Source: Roseiflexus castenholzii DSM 13941 (GTDB taxonomy: Bacteria; Chloroflexota; Chloroflexia; Chloroflexales; Roseiflexaceae). From it: a stretch of 64,000 bases of DNA. The first letter of the stretch is position 1, and each line of letters opens with the position of its first letter. The notes under the pieces are model-generated. The model was not told where the DNA came from. It worked only from the letters and a program-made list of their open reading frames with translations, and did no database searches. Positions 25,363 to 33,971 of the stretch are shown here, piece by piece. The translations under genes were made by a program, and so were the position numbers. The stretch covers positions 4,133,001 to 4,197,000 of the forward strand of contig NC_009767.1 in assembly GCF_000017805.1 (NCBI RefSeq). Direction: 5' to 3'.

Positions 25363-27708
25363 CTAAATCAGGCGCGCGATGGTCTCCAGCAGCGTTTGCT
25401 GATCGAATGCACGCTTAACGATGTAGGCGTCTGCGCCGACGGCGACCCCACGTTCGCGGTGCTCCGGCGCGTCGAGCGACGTCACCAGCACAATCGGCAG
25501 GTGTTTGAATCGTTCGCTCACGCGCAGTTTCTCGGTCAACTCAAAACCGTTCAACCGTGGCATATCGATATCGCTGATCACCAGATCGCACCCACCGTTC
25601 GCTGCCAGGCGGTGCAGCACATCCAGCGCTTCCATGCCATCGGTCGCCAGATGCACCTGATAGCCGGCTGCTTCGAGGATATTCTTTTCCAGCATCCGGG
25701 TGGTCAGCGAGTCGTCAACAACGACGATCTGCGGTGTGCGATGCTGCGCATCGGCGCCCGACACGGCAACGTCCGCTGCGCGGCGCACACCCAGCGCAGC
25801 CCGCACCAGATCGACCGTATCCAGAATCGGCGCGACGGTTCCATTGGGAAGGATGGCCGCCGTCGCCACAAACTGCACCCGTTTCAACGGGAAGGGCAGG
25901 CGATGCACAACCAGTTCTTGCTCACCTTCGATGCCATCGATCACACACGCGATCATGCGTTCACCCCCGCCTCCCAACACCAGCGCATGCCGCCGCGTGA
26001 CACCATCCGGGAACAGGTAACGCCCCTCTCCCGCGCCAACCACGTCCGCCAGATGCACGAGCGCAACCGGACGACCATCGATCAGCACGACCGTTCGCCC
26101 TTCGAGCCTATGGACATCGCTTGGACTGACCGACACGATATGGTGGATCGACTCCAGCGGCACGGCGTAGACCTGCTGTTCCAGTTTTACCAGCAGGCCA
26201 TGGGCGCTGGTCAACGAAACCGGAACGCTCAGGACAAAGCGGCAGCCGACGCCGGGCATGCTCTGAACCTGAATCCGACCCTGCATTCGCTCAACGTGTG
26301 AATGGGCAATATCGAGTCCAACCCCCCGCCCCGACAGATGATTGGCAGCGGAGCGTGTTGAAAAACCCGGCAGGAAGATCAGGCTGTGGATATCCGCAGG
26401 ACTGAAACGTTCAAGGTCGGTGACGGTCAGCACTCCCGATTCGAGGGCGCGACGCCGGATGGCGTCATCATCGAGACCATTGCCATCGTCGGCAACCTCG
26501 ATAGTCAGCCAGTCGCCTTCGACAGCGGCGGTCACCCGCACCTGACCCCGTTCCGGTTTGCCGCGTTGCTGCCGGATGGGCGCATCCTCGATCCCATGAT
26601 CAATCGCATTGCGCAGCAGGTGCGTCAGCACCTCACGCAGGGCATCAAGCACCTGACGGTCGGCTTCGGCGCCGCCATCATCAAACATGACATCGACAGG
26701 CTTTCCGGCACTGCGACTGACATCGCGCGCAACCAGGCGCAATGGTTGAAATATCGTCCGCAATGGTATCATGCGGGTGCGCCGAATCTGCGTGTGCAGG
26801 CGGTCGGTGACCGTGCTCAGCATCGACTGGTCAGCAGCAAGGTCGCGGGCATAGGCCGTCAGGCGCCCCTCAAGATCATCAATCAGCATCGCCGCCTGAC
26901 TCAGCGCGCCCGCCAGCGCCTGAAGATCGCGCTCATGACGCAACCCGCTCTGCTGCTCATCGAAGACCGGGGTCGTTTCCAGGTGGCGCACAACGGGACG
27001 AAGCGCATCGCCGTTCGCCTGGTAATGGGCAACGAGCGGACGAACCTGACTCCAGAGTCGCCTCCAGCGCACCGACAGTCGGCTGAGATCCTGAATGCGC
27101 CGAACCTGCTCGCGAATGCGCATCACGCCGGTCATCAGTTCACCGACATCACTGAGCAGTGTATCAAGCGTCTCAATCGCAAGTCGAATCGTGCTCATCT
27201 CGCCGCCAGTCGGCGGCAGGGCAGAACCGGAAGCCGGCGCCGCCGCATTGAGGTGATGGCTCGCATCACCCGCCAGAGTCGTGGGGGGCGTATGGTCCAG
27301 CGTCTGCGTCAGGTTGGCGCGCAAGCGGCGCACTGTCTCATCGACAAGCGCGTCGTCCGATGGTTGGCGCGCAATGGCTTGATCGACCAGACTGCCGATG
27401 ACATCCAGCGCGGCGTAGATCGGATCGCACCATGCAGAGGTAACATGCATCTGCTGTTGGCGAAGGAGGGCGAACATATCCTCAATTGCGTGCGCAATCT
27501 GCTCAATGCCGGGCAAACCGGCGGCGCGGGCGCTCCCCTTAAGACTATGCGCCGCGCGGAACAGACGATCAATCATCTCGCGAGCGTCAGGATGGTCGGG
27601 ATGCTGCTCCAACTCGAGCAACAACGACGCAATTGCCGCGCGATGCTCTGCCTGTTCCTCACAGAAGGCAGCGAACACCTGCGCTAGAATGTCGTCATCG
27701 GTTTCCAT
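25363..27708 (-). CDS. cheA: Hybrid CheA-type histidine kinase with C-terminal receiver
   Basis: 781 residues. An Hpt domain with the phosphorylated His at about 54 (RAAHSLKGSARAAG), a dimerisation region (~170-310), an HATPase domain (HLLRNAIDHGIED, VADDGNGLDDD, GRGVGLDIAHSHVERMQG), a CheW-like domain (LLVKLEQQVYAVPLESI) and a receiver domain at the end (VVVDDSLTTRMLEKN, phospho-Asp in DLVISDIDMPRLNGFE). Fused CheA-REC kinases are typical of ChpA/FrzE-like systems controlling twitching or gliding rather than flagella. It is the third gene of the operon, 17 nt after the receptor gene. Confidence 0.94.
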   Translation of the reverse strand: METDDDILAQVFAAFCEEQAEHRAAIASLLLELEQHPDHPDAREMIDRLFRAAHSLKGSARAAGLPGIEQIAHAIEDMFALLRQQQMHVTSAWCDPIYAALDVIGSLVDQAIARQPSDDALVDETVRRLRANLTQTLDHTPPTTLAGDASHHLNAAAPASGSALPPTGGEMSTIRLAIETLDTLLSDVGELMTGVMRIREQVRRIQDLSRLSVRWRRLWSQVRPLVAHYQANGDALRPVVRHLETTPVFDEQQSGLRHERDLQALAGALSQAAMLIDDLEGRLTAYARDLAADQSMLSTVTDRLHTQIRRTRMIPLRTIFQPLRLVARDVSRSAGKPVDVMFDDGGAEADRQVLDALREVLTHLLRNAIDHGIEDAPIRQQRGKPERGQVRVTAAVEGDWLTIEVADDGNGLDDDAIRRRALESGVLTVTDLERFSPADIHSLIFLPGFSTRSAANHLSGRGVGLDIAHSHVERMQGRIQVQSMPGVGCRFVLSVPVSLTSAHGLLVKLEQQVYAVPLESIHHIVSVSPSDVHRLEGRTVVLIDGRPVALVHLADVVGAGEGRYLFPDGVTRRHALVLGGGGERMIACVIDGIEGEQELVVHRLPFPLKRVQFVATAAILPNGTVAPILDTVDLVRAALGVRRAADVAVSGADAQHRTPQIVVVDDSLTTRMLEKNILEAAGYQVHLATDGMEALDVLHRLAANGGCDLVISDIDMPRLNGFELTEKLRVSERFKHLPIVLVTSLDAPEHRERGVAVGADAYIVKRAFDQQTLLETIARLI

Positions 27709-27725
27709 ATTGCCACACCTGCCTG

Positions 27726-29552
27726 CTACAGCCGATACTTCGCAATTGTCTTCTGCAACGACTGCGCAAGCGTATGCAGGTCTTGCGCCGCGCGTTCCGC
27801 CTGTCGCGTACTCGCCAGCGCCTGCGTCGTCGCCTGTTGGATTGAAGTCATCGCCTGGGCGATCTGATCCATCCCTGCGGTTTGCTGTTGCGCTGCGGCA
27901 GCCATCTGCACATTCGCCTGCGCGCCGCTCTCGACTTCGCCGGACATCTGATGGATCACCTGACCGGCGCGGGTTGCCAGGGTCACACCCTGCTCAACGC
28001 CCTTTGTCCCTTCTTCTGTCACCATAACCGCCGCATTGGTGGCGCGCTGAATGTCGCTCAAAATCTCGCGCACCTGCACGGTCGCCGCCTTAGAGCGTTC
28101 CGCCAGATCGCGCACGTGCTGCGCAACGACGGCAAAACTCTTACCCTGCTCCCCGGCGCGCGCCGCTTCAATCGCCGCGTTCAGCGCCAGCAGATTCGAC
28201 TGATCCGCCAGTTCGGCGACGGTGGTGGTAATGGCACTGATCGCCTGCGTCTGTTCCGCCAACGAGAGGATCGTCTGCGCGATGCTTTCCACCCGCGCGC
28301 GGATCTGTCCCATGCCGTTGACCGTCTCCTCCACTGCTTTTGCGCCCTGGCGCGCCATCTGAAGCGCCGTCTGACTGTCCTGCGCCACCTGCGCCGCCTG
28401 GCGCGCCGTCTGGAGCGCAATCGCCTTCACCTCTTCGATGGTCGTCGATGTCTGCGTAATGGCAGCGGATTGTTCGGTCGCCGACGCCGCCTGCTGCGTA
28501 GTGGCGGCAAGGATTTCGGCGGCGGCCGAGGCGATGGCGGCATTCGCCTGCTGAATCTGGAGGGTCATGGCGTGCAGGCTGGCAACCATGGCATTCAACC
28601 CTTCTCCCAGTTGACCAAGCGCACCGTTCTGACGCACCTCCAGACGCCGGGAGAGATCGCCGTCGGCGATGCGTTGGGTGAATGCCAGGTACTCGGCAAC
28701 AGTTGCTTCCAGTACCCGCCGACTCTCGATTTCCGCCTGGCGCAGTTTCGCCTCGGCGTCGCGCGCCTCGGCTTCCGCAGCCCGGCTGGTGCGCAAACTG
28801 GCGACCATCTCGTTGTATGCCACGGCAAGCGCGCCGATCTCGTCGCCGGAGGGCGCCTCGACTACGCGCGACAGATCACCCTGAGCAACGGCATTCGTCG
28901 CATCAATCAGGCGCCCGATATTGCGCGCAATGACCGATGAAAGCGCGATGCCGATCACTGCCGAAATCACCAGCGCACCGATGAGCAACCCGGTGATTGT
29001 GGCGCGAGCGTTGTGATAGGCTTCCTGAACAATACCGGTCGCTTCGAGCGCCTGACGGTTATTTTCTTGCTCAAGCGCCGTTGTGTCCTGGTGCAGTTGA
29101 TCAAACAACGGCTTGAGACCGTTGAAAGAGATCAGCGCGGCTTGTAAATCTTCGGCGCCAAAGACGCCCTTGCCGATCTCGCCGACATACGCGGTCCAGT
29201 TTTCACGGATGCGGTTATAGAGATCACGTTCAATGTCGGTGACGATGAAGGTCTCGTACTTTTGCAGCAACGCATCCATGTCGGTTTCGAGTTCGCGGCG
29301 CTCGACATTCGTGCGGGTCAACTGTTCCGGGCGCGGATCGGCAATCCGCACTGCCGCCAGGCTGCGATGACGGTTGACGATACGCCGCATATCACTGGCG
29401 GTGCGCGTGGCGGGCACAATATTGTCGCTCAGATGCCGGGCGCGGTCATTCATCTGCTCCATTTGATAGAGTGTAACAATGCCAAGAATGACCATGAGCG
29501 CCAGCGTGACACCGAAAGCGCCGAGGAGTTTGGTTCGGATCGAGAGTTTCAT
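27726..29552 (-). CDS. Methyl-accepting chemotaxis protein
   Basis: 608 residues. TM1 at about 10-30 (LGAFGVTLALMVILGIVTLY), a ~155-residue four-helix-type sensor (conserved TRTASDMRRIVNRHRSLAA), TM2 near 190-212, one HAMP domain (RLIDATNAVAQGDLSR), a second HAMP-like segment (AFTQRIADGDLSRRLEVRQ) and a long coiled-coil signalling domain with the kinase tip (FAVVAQHVRDLAERSKAA). Start ATG 29552 behind GAGGACTCT; the longer frame begins upstream of the basic transmembrane start and is not favoured. The ligand is unknown. The receptor for the kinase encoded immediately downstream. Confidence 0.93.
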   Translation of the reverse strand: MKLSIRTKLLGAFGVTLALMVILGIVTLYQMEQMNDRARHLSDNIVPATRTASDMRRIVNRHRSLAAVRIADPRPEQLTRTNVERRELETDMDALLQKYETFIVTDIERDLYNRIRENWTAYVGEIGKGVFGAEDLQAALISFNGLKPLFDQLHQDTTALEQENNRQALEATGIVQEAYHNARATITGLLIGALVISAVIGIALSSVIARNIGRLIDATNAVAQGDLSRVVEAPSGDEIGALAVAYNEMVASLRTSRAAEAEARDAEAKLRQAEIESRRVLEATVAEYLAFTQRIADGDLSRRLEVRQNGALGQLGEGLNAMVASLHAMTLQIQQANAAIASAAAEILAATTQQAASATEQSAAITQTSTTIEEVKAIALQTARQAAQVAQDSQTALQMARQGAKAVEETVNGMGQIRARVESIAQTILSLAEQTQAISAITTTVAELADQSNLLALNAAIEAARAGEQGKSFAVVAQHVRDLAERSKAATVQVREILSDIQRATNAAVMVTEEGTKGVEQGVTLATRAGQVIHQMSGEVESGAQANVQMAAAAQQQTAGMDQIAQAMTSIQQATTQALASTRQAERAAQDLHTLAQSLQKTIAKYRL

Positions 29553-29642
29553 AGAGTCCTCGCTCAGCACAGATCGGCAGAATCCGAAGATCGTATCATC
29601 GTTGCCCAACGGCCATAATGCACATCAGGGCGCCGATGTCGC

Positions 29643-30191
29643 TCAGGCGGCTGCCTGATGATCAACGATCAGGCGGGGATCGGTCAGAAGCGCAATAGGA
29701 TCGATGACGATAGACAGATCGCGGTCCACGCCACGAATCCAGGAAGTGGCAGCACTCGACGCCATCACCGGCGCAGGACTCGCGTCGAGCGCGTCGGTGA
29801 CCATTCCCACGACACTGTCCGCCAGCAACGCCGCCTCTGCGCCACTGCCCTGGATGATGATCAAGAAAGAACCGGGTGTCGGAGGAGCGCCCGGCAGATC
29901 GAGCAGCGGTCGCAGATCGATGCAGGTGTACAGGCGTCCGTGGATGTTAACCAGACCGACGATAAACGGCGGCACGCCGAAGAGGGGTGTGTACGCTCTG
30001 AGTGGCTGGATTTCGCGGGCATAGTGCGCCGGCAGCGCATAACGTCCATCGCCGAGTCGAAACTGGATCAGAAGCGCGCCGTCGGCAGTACGTTCGACGA
30101 CTTCCTGCGTCGCCAACGCGCGCGCGCGCGCTTCCAGAGTCGCGCGCCACTCAGAGTTCGACTGAAAGGTTCGAAGATCGTGCGTTTCCAT
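29643..30191 (-). CDS. cheW: CheW-domain protein, first gene of the che operon
   Basis: A 182-residue CheW adaptor with an N-terminal ~45-residue extension (RATLEARARALATQEVVE). The barrel motifs are GALLIQFRLGDGRYALPAHY, VGLVNIHGRLYTCIDLRPLL and LLADSVVGMV. Start ATG 30191 is favoured because AGGCAGG lies 8 nt upstream; ATG 30209 is an alternative. It precedes the receptor gene by 90 nt and opens the eight-gene run that ends at 21693. Confidence 0.88.
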   Translation of the reverse strand: METHDLRTFQSNSEWRATLEARARALATQEVVERTADGALLIQFRLGDGRYALPAHYAREIQPLRAYTPLFGVPPFIVGLVNIHGRLYTCIDLRPLLDLPGAPPTPGSFLIIIQGSGAEAALLADSVVGMVTDALDASPAPVMASSAATSWIRGVDRDLSIVIDPIALLTDPRLIVDHQAAA

Positions 30192-30558
30192 AGCATGTGC
30201 CTGCCTCATTGCATGGGCGCCAACATTGGCGATCCTGTCAGATCACACCGAATCTACTATAAAAGCAATGTATGTGGACATACGGTTCGATCACAAAATG
30301 TAATCAAACTCATAACCAACGATTCGGCGGCGTGGCTCACACATGGAGCATGTTGACAGCAGACAACCCGGAAGGCGCGCCTGGCGACAGGCATCCGGCG
30401 CGCGCCACAGCACGACGCACAGCGGACGCCGGGGTGGCGGGATGGATGCCGAAAGATGTGTGGCGACGCCGCAGGCAACGGCGCGACACAAGGAGGATGG
30501 TCACCGCGCGCACATGGGCATAGACACGCGCGTGCGCGCGGTGGAGGAACTGAGACGG
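30192..30558 (-). promoter_or_regulatory. Che-operon upstream region with GTATGT/ACATAC inverted repeat
   Basis: 367 nt without a gene. On the minus strand TATAGT (30260-30255) could be the operon -10 box; no consensus -35 is present, suggesting activator dependence. The perfect inverted repeat GTATGT-GG-ACATAC at 30270-30283 lies just upstream of it and is a plausible operator. The remainder, towards sucC, is GC-rich with no recognisable element. Confidence 0.4.
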
Positions 30559-31698
30559 TCACCCTGCGCGCGCGGCGTGGACGGCTTTCTCTGCCGCTTC
30601 CGCCAGCGTCGCTGCCGGAATCAACGCCGACTCCGCCAGGATGCGTCGCCCTTCTTCTTCGTTCGTGCCGACCAACCGGGCAATCATGGGCACGTTGGTC
30701 TGAACCTCCGACAGTGCAGCGACGATGCCCTTCGCCACTTCGTCGACACGAGTGATGCCGCCGAAGATATTGAACATGACTGCTTTGACGTTCGGATCGG
30801 AGAGGATGATCTGAAGAGCAGTCTTGACCTTCTCCTTGCTTGCACCACCGCCGATGTCGAGGAAGTTGGCAGGCTCGCCGCCGTATAGTTTGATGACATC
30901 CATCGTCGCCATCGCCAACCCGGCGCCGTTCACCATGCATCCGATGTCGCCGTCGAGTTTGATATAGGTGATACCTGCCTCACGGGCGCGCTGCTCGGCT
31001 TCCGGCTCATCCGATGCATCGCGCATCGCCTCAAGGTCGGGATGGCGGAAGAGACCGCTGTCGTCGAGCACAATCTTCGAGTCGAGCGCCTGCAACGAAC
31101 CATCGGCGCGCACCACGAGCGGATTAATCTCCGCCAGCGACGCATCGACATCCATGTAAGCGCGGTAGAGCGCCGTGGCAATCTGCGCGAATTGACGCGC
31201 CTGTTTCGCGTCGGTCAACCCAATACCGTAGGCGAGATCGCGCGCCTGGAAATCGAGCAGCCCCAGCATCGGATGCGCTGCCACTTTGACGATTGCCTCC
31301 GGGTTGGTTCTGGCAACTTCCTCGATTTCGACGCCACCTTCCGCCGACGCCATCATGACGATCCGCCGCGAGGCGCGGTCCATAATCGCGCCCAGATAGA
31401 TTTCACGCTCGTAGGTGATGGCTTCGGCAACCAGCACCTTCTCGACGGTCAATCCCTTGATATTCATCCCCAGGATTTGACCGGCAACCTGCTCCGCCTG
31501 TTCGGGGGTATCGGCGAGTTTGACACCACCTGCCTTGCCGCGCCCGCCAACGAACACCTGCGCCTTGACCACGACCCGCCCGCCGATCTGTTCGGCAATC
31601 GCGCGCGCCTCCGCCGGCGTTGTCGCAACGCCGCCGCCCGTCACCGGTACGCCGTAGCGCGCCAGAATATCGCGCGCCTGGTACTCGTGCAGCTTCAT
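30559..31698 (-). CDS. sucC: Succinyl-CoA synthetase beta subunit
   Basis: ADP-forming succinate-CoA ligase beta chain of the TCA cycle (379 residues). N-terminal ATP-grasp: [19 protein letters not shown] and [20 protein letters not shown]; metal/nucleotide residues in [11 protein letters not shown]-terminal CoA-ligase domain with the signature GGGASKEKV and [16 protein letters not shown]. Start ATG 31698 follows GAGAGGAACAGGCG. No sucD neighbour, so the alpha subunit must be elsewhere. In a Roseiflexus-like phototroph it could serve both the TCA cycle and the 3-hydroxypropionate cycle; that is inference. Confidence 0.95.
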
Positions 31699-31758
31699 CG
31701 CCTGTTCCTCTCCCTGCTCACATTTTGCGCGAAATGGTATCATTGCCGCTGTATTGCG

Positions 31759-32151
31759 TCAACTTTCCAGCACCACCCATGCGCGCCGGTCGCGTTTTGA
31801 CACGGTCGGCGGATCACCGAGCGGCGCGACGTCGGTCAGCCAGATGAGTACTGCATAGCGGCTGCGCTGTGCGTGAGAACGCATATCGTTGTCGAGGCGG
31901 AGTTCGTCGGCGTAGCGTTCGATCAACGCCGTGATCTGCGTTGGCGTCAGGTGATCGAAGGTAGCGACACGCGCCGCCCGCGCAGTAGCAACGATTGGTC
32001 CACCGGCACGCTTGAGAAAGAGTGTATCACCAGCAGTAACAGAGCCATACGGCACGGCGCGCACTCGCAGGAAGCGCGCCTCGATAGTCTTGACGCCGGC
32101 AAGGATTCGGCTCAGGTATGGTTCGCGCAAAATGGCGAGATGGCGCGCCAT
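31759..32151 (-). CDS. ASCH-domain (PUA-like) RNA-binding protein
   Basis: 130 residues. The ASCH/EVE-type signature is visible at the N-terminus: REPYLSRILAGVKTIEARF (a Gly-Val-Lys-Thr-Ile-Glu-x-Arg motif), then VTAGDTLFLKRAGGPIVATA. ASCH folds bind RNA or modified nucleotides, and some act as amidohydrolases on N4-acetylcytidine; catalytic identity cannot be assigned. It lies 60 nt upstream of sucC on the same strand and could share a transcript. Weak ribosome-binding site (GAAAG). Confidence 0.75.
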   Translation of the reverse strand: MARHLAILREPYLSRILAGVKTIEARFLRVRAVPYGSVTAGDTLFLKRAGGPIVATARAARVATFDHLTPTQITALIERYADELRLDNDMRSHAQRSRYAVLIWLTDVAPLGDPPTVSKRDRRAWVVLES

Positions 32152-32245
32152 GCAACTTTCATCCTCTCGGGTGCGTCGTAATCAACAGAAAGGCATGATA
32201 CGCCAACAAACGACGCAACCCGCTGATGTCGGGCAGGGAGTACAT

Positions 32246-32536
32246 ATGGAAACTCGCACACTTCGACGCATTCGCGGTGAACGCATTCTGGGAGGCGTCG
32301 CCGCAGGGGTGGCGCACGCGCTGAACATCGACCCGGTGTTCGTGCGCCTGGGGTTCCTGTTTCTGGCGCTGATCAACGGCTTTGGCACGCTGCTCTACCT
32401 GGCGATGTGGCTCTTGATCCCCGCCGAAGATAGCCGTGAAATCGACCCTCGCGCGCAGATCCGCGAGAATGTCGCCGACATGCGCGCCGTCATCGAAGAA
32501 TATGTTGCGCGTGTGCGCAGCATGTTTGCGGCGTAG
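32246..32536 (+). CDS. PspC-domain membrane protein
   Basis: A 96-residue PspC-type protein. The conserved part reads RIRGERILGGVAAGVAHALN, then DPVFVRLGFLFLALINGFGT and LLYLAMWLLIPAED, that is, one amphipathic and one transmembrane segment typical of the PspC fold. PspC proteins take part in membrane-stress signalling or toxin-like membrane interactions. Start ATG 32246 follows GGGAG; the frame is open upstream but lacks similarity there. No psp neighbours. Confidence 0.85.
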   Translation: METRTLRRIRGERILGGVAAGVAHALNIDPVFVRLGFLFLALINGFGTLLYLAMWLLIPAEDSREIDPRAQIRENVADMRAVIEEYVARVRSMFAA

Positions 32537-32777
32537 CCGCGTCCCTCTCCTTCCGCAGGTTCAGCAGCGGATGGAATGTTCAGTCATACGGCGCGCCTCT
32601 TGCCTCCACCGGCATCGTGGCATCCACGCAACGCGCGAAGGTCCACAAAGCGGGCGCCCACCAGGAGCGCCCCTCCTCCTCCTCGCCCTGTGCTACCCGT
32701 GAGCATCCCGACATTCGGGCATCCACCAGGGGCGTCCCTCATTCAACACCCGACTTTCCACTGTTTACCCTTTCCTC

Positions 32778-33959
32778 TCACAACACCGTTTCCACCGCCA
32801 CTGCCACGGCTTCGCCTCCACCCAGACAGAGCGCAGCGATTCCGCGCCCACCGCCGCGTCGGATCAGGGCGTGGATGAGCGTCACCAGAACGCGCGCGCC
32901 GCTGGCGCCAATTGGATGCCCCAGGGCAATTGCGCCACCGTGAACATTCAGCCGGTCGCCGTCGAGGTTCAGTGCACGAATATTCTGAACGACCTGCGCC
33001 GCGAACGCTTCGTTGATCTCGAAGAGATCGTAATCGTCGAGCGTGGTCGCCGTTTGCGTCAGCAGGCGACGAATGGCGTACACCGGCGCCGTAAAAACCT
33101 CGCGTGGCGCAACTGCCGCCTGCGCTGCGCCGATCAACCGCGCCAACGGACGCGCGCCGAGGTCGGCTGCACGCTGCGCGCTGGTGACGACCAGCGCAGC
33201 TGCCCCGTCGGTCAGCCCAGGAGCGTTTCCCGCAGTCACCGTTCCGTCGGGCGAAAAGGCGGGCGCCAGTTTGCTGAGGGTCGCCATGGACACGCCGCGA
33301 CGCGGCGGTTCGTCGGTGGCAAAGGTCTCACCGCCCGGCAATGGAAACGGGGCGATTTCATCGGCAAACGCCCCGGCATCCTGTGCGGCGATAGCGCGCG
33401 CCTGCGATTCGACGGCGTACATATCCTGCTGTTCGCGGGTGATCCCGTAGGTGCGCGCCGTCCAGTCGGCGGCATGCCCCATATGGTGGTGCTCAAAGGC
33501 GCACCATAAGCCATCGTAAATGAGCGCATCGATCAGTTCGGCATTGCCCAGGCGATAGCCGCCGCGCGCCTGTGGCAGCAGGTAGGGCGCGCGGGTCATG
33601 CTTTCCATGCCGCCAGCCACGATGAGCGACGCTTCGCCGGAGCGAATGAGGGCGGCAGCCAGCATCACCGCCTTGAGACCGCTGCCGCAGACCTTATTGA
33701 TCGTCAGGGCGCCGACCGACTCGGGCAGACCGCCGCGCAGCGCCGCCTGACGGGCGGGCGCCTGACCAAGCCCGGCGCTCACCACATTTCCCATAATACA
33801 CTCATCGACCAGCGCCGGATCGACGGCGGCGCGCGCAACAGCGGCGCGCACGGCATGCGCTCCGAGTTCGGTGGCAGGAATGGTGCGGAACATGCTCTGA
33901 AACTTGCCGATCGGCGTGCGCGCTGCGCCAATAATGACGATGTCGTTTGGGTTGGGCAT
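32778..33959 (-). CDS. Acetyl-CoA acetyltransferase (thiolase)
   Basis: 393-residue type II thiolase condensing or cleaving acetoacetyl-CoA. Active-site Cys near residue 89 (NKVCGSGLKAV), His region GGAIALGHPIGASG and the second Cys region IAALCLGGGEAVAV are all present. Used in polyhydroxyalkanoate or isoprenoid precursor synthesis, or in beta-oxidation; context does not say which. The ATG at 33959 lies only 12 nt after the STAND-NTPase stop, with AAGGAGG overlapping that stop codon, so the thiolase is probably translated from the CHAT-STAND transcript as well. Confidence 0.92.
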   Translation of the reverse strand: MPNPNDIVIIGAARTPIGKFQSMFRTIPATELGAHAVRAAVARAAVDPALVDECIMGNVVSAGLGQAPARQAALRGGLPESVGALTINKVCGSGLKAVMLAAALIRSGEASLIVAGGMESMTRAPYLLPQARGGYRLGNAELIDALIYDGLWCAFEHHHMGHAADWTARTYGITREQQDMYAVESQARAIAAQDAGAFADEIAPFPLPGGETFATDEPPRRGVSMATLSKLAPAFSPDGTVTAGNAPGLTDGAAALVVTSAQRAADLGARPLARLIGAAQAAVAPREVFTAPVYAIRRLLTQTATTLDDYDLFEINEAFAAQVVQNIRALNLDGDRLNVHGGAIALGHPIGASGARVLVTLIHALIRRGGGRGIAALCLGGGEAVAVAVETVL

Positions 33960-33971
33960 GGGTGATCCTCC

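Noticed and set aside
26386..27687. A 433-codon plus-strand frame opposite the CheA gene
   Set aside because: Antisense shadow of an unmistakable CheA.
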